A stretch of DNA of 64,000 nt, from NCBI RefSeq assembly GCF_026151205.1, contig NC_087078.1, forward strand, positions 13,933,118-13,997,117, in the 5' to 3' direction. Both the position numbers and the translations under genes were made by a program. This DNA comes from Bolinopsis microptera (taxonomy: Eukaryota; Ctenophora; Tentaculata; Lobata; Bolinopsidae). Positions 9,801-21,800 of this stretch are shown here, piece after piece (position 1 is the stretch's first letter; each line of letters opens with the position of its first letter). Below the pieces are notes generated by a model, which did not search any database, had not been told where the DNA came from, and was given only the letters and a program-made list of their open reading frames with translations.

Positions 9801-12800
9801 AAGTAGCTGTCAACTAATATACAATAATAGTAATATGTTTTTACCGTTTTACTTTTAAGTTTGATGTCAGCGGAGAGCGCAACTAGAGGTATTCTTAACC
9901 AATACAATGTTTTAATTTACCAGGCAAATGAGGAGTTAGTTTCGGTGAATAGCTTTAAGAGGGCGAATGATCGACGATGTAAATTTGTATGGAATGAAAT
10001 ATGGAAAGGGTTGCTGTCCCCAGGTGCTATTTAAACTATTTATCTTTTAAGTAAGTACACTTTAACTTTTAAACTATGCCCAGCAAATTTGAAACGGATA
10101 CGTACAGTCCTATTCTTTATCCTGACGCCTCTCATACCTTGTATAAATAAACAAATCAACGCACCACAGGTTGGATCAACAACCCCTGGTCACTGAACGA
10201 AATTAAACGGCAGTACAACGGCATGACTGATTCAGCTCAGAGTGACGTCTTGTGTGTATTATTGCAGACAGTGACCATAGACCAGTTCCAAAGATTCATG
10301 TCTAGCCTAGCGGTTAGAGCATCAGCGCAGAAGGTTCAGGGTTCAAATCCCAGTGTCACCTAGTCTAGGGAGTAGCTAAGGATCCATTGGATCTATGCGA
10401 TCTCAACGGTCGACTCAACCGAATGATAGGAAACTTAATTGAGGGTTAAATGAGGAGGGGTACCTGTTAAAAGTTCAAGAAACTTCCTAGGATACCCCTT
10501 CAGTGCATACTGTAAACATAGTGCTATTAACTATTATATCGGCCAATGAAGAGGAGTCCGTTGTAACAGAGTCAGGACCATCTTTGCTTTAGTCCACGAA
10601 CACAGTTTAAACAAATGTCCACTCTGTAACGTAGAGATCGCACCAAATGATAAATCCTCAAACTGGATTACAGACAGGGTAAGTTATTGTACGGGGGAGG
10701 GGGGAGGTGTTATAGTACACATACGTTAGGCTCTTATTAAGTTACTAATTCGCTCGCCCAAAAATTTCATATGACTTTCTCCGTAGCTTAGTGCACTGAT
10801 TCCCACTATTGGAATCGTTCTGAATAGCCGATCCTTACCAACTCCGTGGATTCGACTGGTGGTGTCTGATCCAGTGAAAGCGTGGCACAGAAATCGTGCA
10901 GAAAGCCCGATTTCAGTATCCTAGCACCCTGTCACGTGATAAGCGATTAGGTAATCATTGATAACCCAATCAATTTCGCTAACGAGATAAACAAATTGCT
11001 TGATAACTTCGTAATTTTCAATCCGTTTCGCACATCGTTTTGATTTGCAGAGAGGCAGTTGAGTGGTCTAATCAAGTTGTTGTTTCTGTAATTGGTGATG
11101 ATACTGATTTGCTTGTCATTTTACTGCACATGACAAAACACTTTGCATTTGACCAACAACTGTTTCTCACCACCAAAAGCTACATCTATGACATTGAGAA
11201 CATTCGAAGTGCGACTGGTAGGAGGTACGTAAACACGATACTGCTGCATGCCACGCTTTCACTGGATTGGTAAGGATCGGCTCTTCAGAACGATCGCATC
11301 CATCGATGAAAGTGTAATAGATGCCTTTTATTCGGCAAATTCTACACCAGCTACCATAAAGTATGTCGAGAACTTTTGATGCTGCAGCTGATTTCATCAA
11401 AATCGAGATCACTAGATGAAGCTAGACTTTCAGTTCTTGAACAGAAGTCGCAATCTTTAACAGCAGACATCAAGTGCGAACAGCTCCCGCCAACATCTGG
11501 GGCAGCTGAACAACATTCTTATCGTGTTTACCATCAGCTGCAGGCGTGGGATGAGAATGACCTAGATCCGATAAGTTGGGGATGGAAGATGAACAATGGG
11601 ACACATGTACCAGTGACCACTCTTATGAGTACAGCTCCGAAAAAGCTCATTTAAAAAATCATTTGCAACTGTTTAAAATCAGGTTGTGGCAATGCTTGTT
11701 CATGCAGAAAAGCAGGAATACATTGTGGATCAACCTCAAATGTCAGGACAATTGCACCAATGTGCTAGCTGAGGACTCATAAGTTAGACTCTTATCTAGT
11801 ATATATGGTTATATAAAGTACTACTTCGGTTTCCCGATTAATTTAATGAAAATTTGTTAATTATTCGTGATATGTAATTTTAAAATATTTTGATCAAAAA
11901 TAATTTTTATAATTTTTGAATATTTGTTTAATAATCGAATTAGCTAATTAATTAATTATCTAATCCAAAGGTTGTCAGATAAAAAGTTGTTCTCTTTTAT
12001 ACTTTGAACACATTGGTTCAATCTAGAACCTTCTACGAAATTCAGAAGTCGTTTTATTAGCGGAGATTCGATGTGGTAAAAAGTGGTAAATAGTGGTTTT
12101 TCTTTACAAATTTCGAAAATTTTACAAGTCCAAAATATTGAAAGTGAAAATTTTTATAAAAATTAGTTCATTATACGTGGAATGTAATTGTGAACATTTT
12201 TTATGAAAATATATTTTTGAAATATTTGAAAATTTATTAATTATTTAATTAATTAATTGAATAATTTATTTTTGAAAAAGTTGTTAAAGAAAAAGTTGTT
12301 CTTCTTTGTTTTCTAAACACAATGCTTTAAACTAGAGTCTTCAAGGATATTCAGAACGTGACTTATTTACAGAAAACCAAAGTGGTAAAAAGGTGGTAAA
12401 AAAGTGGTAATTGTGGATTTTCCTGAAGTCGAGGATTTTGGGAATTCTCTGGAATGATTCCTGGGACCTGTCCCGACCATATCCCGTTAAAATCGCTTTG
12501 TTGCGAATTTTGTCCGACAAAAAGACGGATTTGACTGTACTATAATATGGGGAGCAAAGAGACTAGGCTAGACTGTTGTTTCACTATCCAATAAACATTT
12601 CCATAGATGCTTAGTGACCTCAGCTTTGAAAAGACTAGTAGACACAATCTGTCTTACCTGTAAAGGGAGTCCATTCCAGGATCTAAAGTCTCGAGTTAAA
12701 AAGTCTGAGAAACAGTCTAAGAACACGCAATTATTCTTTAGGCATAAGTCTTTAAGTAGATTGTTAAAATCTAGAACATTCTTTGCTATGTAGGAATATA

Positions 12801-15800
12801 AACACTTAATAGGAAGACAACATTGGAAAATTATAATTGCAGCGGGAAATAACTGCTTAGTGGTGTCAATTAAGTCATTAAGATACTTCCTAAGGAACTG
12901 AACCCCATACTTAGAATGTTTTATGTCATTTGTACCAACACTCAATATAACTTTTTCAATATCGTCAGCTTCTGCAGCTGCATGAGTTTTATGAAAATGC
13001 TGAATGTTTTCAGTGATGTCTCTAATTTTTGCACCTCTTTGAGACACATTGATTACTTTCCTTCCCCGGAATCCCAACTTATATTTATGTTAGACATAGT
13101 TCCGGTGACCTAAATGATAAATTGGGAACGAAAATATGGGAATTTTTTTCGAAAACCGCCTCATTTCGTACCCCAAATTAAATCTTGATATTTGGGGATT
13201 TTATTCATCACCTTATTTTACAAAAATGAAACCCAATATTTGAGAAAATAAAATACAAAGATCTTCTCTGAGCGGCTATTTCATCTTGTAAACAATTTCT
13301 CCGGAGCCTTTGAAAATTAGCCTCAACTTAACTTATAATTTTTAAGGCAATTCATGATCGAATAATAGTGTTCATTAATTGTTTGATGAATCATATTTAT
13401 TTATAGCCCGAAAATATGGTGTTTTTTTTTTCGAAAAACTACCGACTTTCGTACCATTTAAATATGTCTCGTAAGGTAGCCAATATTATTTTAATCGTAT
13501 TTTAATCGTATGTTCTAGAGATCATTTAAAAGAGATGAGCCCGACAGAATTTTGGGAAAGGCTTTATTCGGTTTTGAAAATTTGGACTTCAAAAAATCAT
13601 AAAAAAACGACCGGCGATAATTTCGGCTAGGAACAATATTTGTCCATGGGACCTAAGAGCAGCTGATAGATATCACTGCCCTCTATCAGGAACAACTATA
13701 AAATCAATTTCGATAGAATTTTGATGCAGACCCCCCACCCCGGCCCCCTTAATCACATTTTCTCACACAGCAGTCAGCATAACGGCTGGATAGTCAAAAC
13801 TAAACACCGATACATTATATTTAACAACAATACTTCTTTTCAACTATTCCAAACTAAAGTATCAAAACACAATTAGAATTAATATAGTAATTATTCACAT
13901 AATTATCTACATCATAACTAAGTGATTACCTGTCGTATTTGGTCACATAACTATCACTGCTCTTCATGAGTAGTCTCACAGCTGTGGGAGCTCCGTAAAA
14001 CTGGTTTATTTTCAGCCTTTCAACCGTCTCCCAGTAACGACCTGAACCATTGTTACAAGATCAGTGCACCCCTACTTTTTCCATCGATCAATTCTAATCA
14101 TTTTCGCCACCAAATCGCTCAACTTAAAAGCGAATTATGTTAGAAAAGAGAATACAAACCAGGGTCGGGGTAATTAGGCGTACTCTCGAACATAACAGTG
14201 GTAGCAGCGTTACTGAGAGGACCGTACACCACGTACGAGTGACCGGTAATCCACCCCACATCCGCTACACAGGCGTACACGTCATCTGGCTTGTAGTCAA
14301 ATATTTGCTGGTGGGTGTAACCAGCGTACGTTAGATAGCCCGCCTGAGTGTGAACTAAACCTGACCAGTACCTTTTATCAGGATGTATTACTTACAAGTT
14401 GTTACCTACATTCTACACTTGGTAGATGGCGTTAGGCGGGGTATGGTAAAAAGACTCTCTAAAAAAAGAGGCACTATAATTAAGAGGTACTGTGATTAGA
14501 GGTGTCGCTGTATCATTGTATTGGACACTATCATCGCTATCAGATCTGTCTCCAAAGCAAAAGGAAAGCATAATCTTTAAGTCAGCACGCTCTCGTGTTC
14601 ATTCTCATGCTCGGGGATACTGTGACAATGAGGTTGTTAGTAAATAATTTGAGTTAGTGATGAGTGTTGTACCTTTGGGAGCTCCAGTGCTTCCAGAGGT
14701 GTATAACATGAACAGAGGGTCTTCAGAGTCTAATACTACTGGAGCACACTCTGACGAGGCACCAGCCATTTCCTGGAATAAATATAATGAATTCCAGCTG
14801 CGAACAAAGTGATAATCATAGCTGATGATAAATAATTCATTATAAATTGTTGACTTTATTAGTTTAAAAAAAGTTTATCAGCATAAAGAAACTTTTCTCT
14901 GAGAATAAGTAAAAGTAATGAAAAGTAAATAAGTAAAACTAATTACACTCTCAAGAGACACATCCTTGCTTGAAGTGAGCTCTACAGCTCCAGTTCTGTC
15001 CATAACAAATACTTTCTGGACAGAGGGGGCCATCTTCGCTGCCTCGTCCATAATACTCTTCAGAGGAATCAGTTTACCACCTCGTATAGCCTGGGTAATG
15101 GTACATGAGTGACATCGTATCATGATGAATGGTGATACAATGTAATGCATTGACATTACCATGGAATACGTTAATGGTAAGTACAGTATAATATTATACA
15201 TTTATCACATGCCTTCTCATGCGATATCAAAACTTTCGCCCACGAGGCTTGCCGAGTTAACGAAAGTTTCGATATTCCCCGAGGCTTGCCGAGGGTTATA
15301 TCGACATTTTCAATCACGAGGCTTGCCGAGTTTTGAAAATGTTGATATCGCATGAGAAGGCATGTGATTAATGTTTTATCACACTTTCTTTGGAGCCAAA
15401 TTTGGCAGGGAAAGCAGATTTTGATCAAACGTTAGTTATAAATCTCACCAAAGCAAAACTAGACATGTCGAACTTATTTATGTTTATAATGTCCAAGCTA
15501 TATATAGCTCTCGATAAGTTAGTATTTCAGATATTAAAGTTACAATACGTGAAATTAGAATCTCGCGTTTCACATTTATGACACAGTGAATGCTGTGTGC
15601 CGCGCTGAATTTGCTTTGTACTGCTACCTAGTGCATGCAATATTAATGTGTTTTCCGCCTATGGGTCTTGTACTTATGAGTCTAGAATATTCCGCCGCGA
15701 GCGCGTTTGATACGTAATTACATCCTGCAAATCAATTGATATGAGGTGATTCTAATACTTTATTTCTATTAGATATTTTTAGAGTCATTAAAACTGTAGA

Positions 15801-18800
15801 TGCAGTATAATGTATAGAACATCCGTTTAAGTGTTGATTATACATCACAGTCCTTATCGTATAATCTGTATCTGCGATAAGGTGAAAGAATTTCCTGGTT
15901 GTTAAATTTGGATAGAGCTGTGGCGCCATGATTGTCTATTTATCAGTCCACATTATACACTGCACACCCTAATTTACACCAACAATATTATCGTCCGTCT
16001 TGATTCTTGATTGTCTGTTATTTCAGAATGATTTAATCAATGCAACTTGTAATCGTTGACTTAGAATTTTATCAAGTATTCTGCTTAGTTCTTAGTCAGT
16101 ATACATCTTTACTTGCCATTATTTGCCATTATTTGGAGCCAAATTTGGCCTGGAAAGCAGAATTTGATCAAACATTAGTTATAAATCTCACCAAAGCAAA
16201 ACTAGACATGTCGAACTTATGTATGTTTATAATGTCCAAGCTATATATAGCTCTCGATAAGTTAGTATTTCAGATATTAAAGATACAATACGTGAAATTA
16301 GAATCTCGCATTTCACATTTATGACACAGTGAATGCTGTGTGCCGCGCTGAATTTGCTTTGTACTGATACCTAGTGCATGCAATATTAATGTGTTTTCCG
16401 CCTATGGGTCTTGTACTTATGAGTCTAGAATATTCCGCCGCGAGCGCGTTTGATACGTAATTACATCCTGCAAATCAATTGATGTGAGGTGATTCTAATA
16501 CTTTATTTCTATTAGATATTTTTAGAGTCATTAAAACTGTAGATGCAGTATAATGTATAGAACATCCGTTTAAGTGTTGATTATACATCACAGTTCTTAT
16601 CGTATAATCTGTATCTACGATGAGGTGAAAGAATTTCCTAGTTCTTGAATTTGAATAGAGCTGTGGGGTCATAATTACATAATTAGTGTCTATTTATCAG
16701 TCCACATTATACACTACACTCCCTAGTTTACATCAACAATATTATCGTCCGTCTTGATTCTTGATTGTCTGTTATTTCAGAATGATTTAATCAATGCAAC
16801 TTGTAATCGTTGACTTAGAATTTTATCAAGTATTCTGCTTAGTTCTTAGTCAGTATTCATCTTTACTTGCCAATATTTGCCATTATCTGCTTCGAGCTAA
16901 AAATTATCTGAACTGGAAATTATCAGAACATTTGTAATATTCAAATGTATCTCTTCAACATTTTAGAACGCAGTACTCCACCAGCCTATAACCACCCTGG
17001 TCATGGCCAGGTAGTTCACCCGTACTGTTACCAATATTGAATTGGTCTAATGAATGGCAGCACATTAATCATCGGACCTGTTTGCCCCAGGCCCAGACTA
17101 ATTTATAACCAGATTAGCTGATTAAGTTACGTCATTCGTCCCTTGATATATTTATATAAATAATATATTTTATAGGATGTTTTTATTGCACTTATTTGCA
17201 CTAACTAAAATTCAGTTAAAACTAGTCCTGGGATAGAATTTCCGCTCTTTATTGTACAGAATCTACATACAGAATCTCTTTATCAGTCTGTTTATAGATC
17301 AGCCACGAATTTCGCAAGCTAATCTAGGCGAAACCGGTTTGGAAAAGCCAAGTATAATTTCTGCACAATTTCTATATGGAATATGGCTCACAGAAGGGAT
17401 CAGATGGGGTTAAAAGTGAGGTCTGAGATGGCTGAAATGTGGCTAAATTAATATGCGAATGATCCCATATCGTAATGTATCACAATTTATTACGTTATGA
17501 TTTGCTGACCAGCCCTTTATCAATTCTTGACAATAATTTTCTTTCAAATATAACTACTTGACACCAAGATTCTTGTTTTGTGTGTTTTCTTCGTTCGAAT
17601 TAATCAAACATCGTTTAGTGTTTACTATTTTTTGTGAGGGCGACTGTAGTTTGTTCTGACATTTCCTTTTTAATTTCAAGTAAGTGATTAGGGAAATTAA
17701 TTAGCCTGATTGATTGTATCGCTGACAAGTACCAAAACTTTGTGCAACTTTCAAGTCTGCTCGTAAACTTTGATCTCGTTTTCAGTAATCTTAAGTCACT
17801 TAAAGCTCGTACAAGCCAGGGAGTTTTTACTTTGTTTCATCATTCTAAGCTTAATTAGGCTTTGAAATATGAAGTGCAGTAAAAAAGCAACAGCTTGAAA
17901 AAGTTTTACAACAAAAATTTTTATTTTGCTTAACAGATCTCAAACGCAAGGAAATATTTTTAAAATTATCCATAAATATACATTTTTCCTAATTGTGAAA
18001 TGTTCATCTGATCATTGCATTTACGGTCATAGACTACTTCAGGTTGTTGATTTAAATCTGTATCTAAATCAGTACCTCACAGTAGTAGAACAGTTGTTGA
18101 TAGTGGGTTCCTTGTTCCTATAGGAATATCGGGCACTCTCTGAGCAACTGATTGATATTTCATGCCCCCGGGTGAGAGCCAGTGCTCCCCATCGGGGCAT
18201 GCAATATCAATTCTGCTTTCCTGCCAAATTTAGCTCGAAAGTGTGATAATATATTATATTATAATATTATTACAAGAAAGAACGAACCCTGTCAGCAGTG
18301 AATGCTACTTTAGCTTCAGATTGTTCGAGACGTTTACCAAGAGCCTCTGCACTAAACCCAGCAAATACAACGTTATGTATAGCTCCTGGTATAGCTCCAT
18401 TTTAAGAGCCATGTTTGTATCAATAGTATAATTAGCGACATTAAATATAAATCACTAGAAACTAAATCAAATCAAAGTTAGACTAATCTATTATTATTTT
18501 TGTTAATTATGTCGCTGCCCACAATAAGCTTGAAATGCAATTTTTAAGCGATTCCGAAAATTTCATGCAAAAATTTGAAAACTGATGGAGTTATTTCGAT
18601 TTTAATGAAGTCATTTTGGCTAAGTATCCTGAACCGAGATATTATTATATGTGCAGTTTTGTTCATGGAGGTCTTTTTACTTAGTATCCATTATTCAACA
18701 GATATTGAGCTATATCTTTCACATAAAGTTAGTCTCATTCAAAAATATTGAAATTTGATCGAATTTTGGGCAAAAGCTTTCAAATTTGGTGCCTATGCCC

Positions 18801-21800
18801 AAATATGGGCATATGGTCAGCTCCCCTCCCCAGTCCCCCCCAAGATTTGAGAATGGTTCCTTAAATGAAATATTGTGCTCGTTTACCGCGCTCATATGGA
18901 TAGCAACTGACACAAGTGCCAGGGACTAACCATGTCAGAGCGTTTCTTGTAACCAACGACTCAAAGTTATGGGGGAAGAAAAAATAACTGCAGTAAATCA
19001 AAGACGGTCATATTTTGAATAACTTTTAAGCTATTAAAAGTTTTAGTTAAATTTCAATAAAAAACATAAAGGAGCTGACTGTAATAGGACAGTAAGGACA
19101 GCTGCAGCAAAGCACTGTTCAAACATTGCTGAAAAGATGATAATTCAATGGATAGAATGAAAAGAAACTTTCAAAAAATACTTTGAATAACTCCTAACAT
19201 CCTTTCAATATGTTTCAGTGTAACTAAACAAATCATCGTAACATTACCTATTCTAGCACAAGCTAACATGACAGCAGCAGCAGTAGGGCACATAGGGAGG
19301 TAAACACCCACTCTATCTCCTTTTGAAACCCCGTGAGATTTTAGCACATTTGCAATACGGCATGTCATCTCATGGAGTGCTCTGAGGAATTGCGTAGTTT
19401 CAAATTCCAATAATGTGGGTGGGATTAGATACTGGGATTGGTACGGTATCATGAGAACCGCTCTATACCTGGTTTTATCTGTTCTGTTCACCTTTCGTTT
19501 CCCACATGAAACATGGTAAAGAGAAGTTCTGTCTTTTATAACTCTGACTTACTTGTACGTTATCAATTGAAGTTATAACTTAATTGTACGTTACCAATTG
19601 AAGTTATAACTTACTTGTATGTGACTATCTCATGTTGCCCTGGCTCGTCGCGCTCCCATAGTATAGCTGCCTTGTCACTGTGTTCCACTAGATGTCTGTC
19701 CAACAGGTTTTCTGAATGTTTTTCATCATGAGTTTGAGTGGAGAATGGGGATGGTTGCTGATCCCCTAGTCATAAATATGAGCTTTTGTCATAATATAAA
19801 CTATGGTTGTATTGCTTTAATATTTAAAAATATCTAAGTTGTTATACCATCTTTATATTACCTGACACATTGAGTTTACCGCCTGTAAACCAGTTCACTT
19901 TTCCTGCTTTGAAATTGCAGTCCGAGATTGTCTGGTACGGCTCTCTCCAGTATATCCTTTCTGTTGCTATTTGGTTCCAAAACTCATCACTGAAACATTT
20001 TGCATTTAAAGGAAACCAAAAAACAGTAAACATGTACCAAATTTATACTGCAGTCCGAGCACAAAAGAAACAAATCATAACTCCAATAAACTGAGTCACT
20101 ATTAAAACTTTTAAAATGATGTTGAACAGATCTACAGATCATACACTTTAAAAACACTAGACTTAAATGACAGGTTGAAGACTGTTAGTAAAACAAAGTA
20201 TTTAGTAAAACAAAGTATTTTATTTATTAGCAGTGCAATCAATTCATATGATATAATTATAAGAATATAATAGTATGTCACACCTATTTAACTGTTACGT
20301 TTGAGTAGTCGTGCCATGGCTAAATCTAACTAGGACCAGTGGTGTCGATTAACATTTAATAGGTGAGTCTAAGTGACACAAATGGAAAATTTTAAGAAAA
20401 GACGGATCAAAACACAGATCCAAGGACAAGGAGACCCCACTGCAGGACCATACATGCTATTGGCTTGTGCATGGCCCAAAAGGTTCCAGTTGTCCAGGAA
20501 ACTGTACGTAGCTGGTCAACTAGTTTTGAGTTCAGACTAGACTTGATGAGTTCTGGGGTTTCTAGAGGTAAGATTTGATGGTGCCATGTTTGTTCAGGCG
20601 GACATGGAAATTATGCGATGAATATATATAGGTATATAAAAATCATATCAATATAAAAATAGAGATCCAAAAATAGATCCAAAGATTCACACGGCAACCA
20701 GGGAACTTCCAGACAGGATGCTTTTGAAACAGGTATAATTAGCGCTTTTGTAATTAATTGTATGCAAGGGATGGGATGCTGATCAACTAAGCTGGTTCAA
20801 TGCCCCAGCTATTTAGGGGGAGCCACTCAATTTCACGCCCAGGTGTTGTCAATTGCTAGGTTTCAAGCAAAAGCTTTTTGATACGGCTCTTGATAATTGA
20901 AATGGGGGAGGAAAGGTCGGAAAATTTACTAGAGCCAGGCTGCCGTTTTCTCAGAAAAGGCAGTAAGTCCAAATTTTCGAAATATGACAATTGCAATATT
21001 GGTATCAAAATTTTCGAAATATGACAATATTGGTATCAAAATTTTCAGTAGAAAATTCTCTACAACATTAGCTACATATTAATGTATAGAAACATTGTTG
21101 CATGCAATTCCTAAGGAAGTAAGTCCCAGTTGAGAAACATTATGTTTGGTTTTGGCCAATTATTTTCTGAGAGAAGGACGTAAGTCCGGACTTACTGCCT
21201 TTTCTGAGAAAATCTTGAAAATTTTCTGAGATAAGGAAGTAATTCCGTGGACTTACTGCCTTTTCTGAGATAAATTATCTGTGATAGGAAGAAGTAGCTG
21301 GACTTACTTCCTATAAAAGCATGCTAAAAACGGAATTTTAGAAAGCGATTTCCCAAAAATAACATAACTTTACTGCCGATTGATATTTTCGCTTGAAATT
21401 TTCAGAATCGCTGTATAATTACATTTCAACCTTACGTAAGTGATCAAAATTTTCATTTAGGCCTCAAAAAAAATTGGTGGCCGATTTTCAAAAACGTTGG
21501 ATGTATTTTAGTCGCAAAACATAAACATTGGAGCAGTTATTGAGCTGTTATAATCGCAGAGAATGTTTAGTTTAGGTATATCTTTTAGATCAAGTTCATT
21601 TTCATCAAAATATCGATAAGATATCATTTAATGCACTGAAATCGTTCAAAATTGGCGAGTTTGCCTAAATAAGGGCATACTATTATTCAAAAACATTTAT
21701 TATATGATATGGAGCAATTTAGATTTACCTAATTGTTTATATTTTACAATATAATCCAAAATACATAGATCCCAACCTCAAAAATTTAGTAAAAAGCTTG

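Larger units (their letters stand above)
8446..12536. mobile_element. DNA transposon with ~650-bp terminal inverted repeats, in an ACSS1 intron
   Basis: 8446-~9110 and ~11880-12536 are inverted copies. The tips read CAGTCAAATCCGTC at both ends and are flanked by TA, the pattern of Tc1/mariner/pogo insertions. The arms share a run of motifs with ACCACTTTTTTACCACC. The interior holds a broken PIN/XPG-like coding region (11040-11790) and a tRNA-like sequence (10301). No DDE transposase frame is visible, so the element looks non-autonomous or decayed. It lies between ACSS1 exons 9 and 10. A superfamily call rests only on the ends. Confidence 0.75.

Noticed and set aside
10301-10372. Functional tRNA gene
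   Set aside because: A and B boxes are present but acceptor and anticodon stems do not close; it is a SINE-type remnant.
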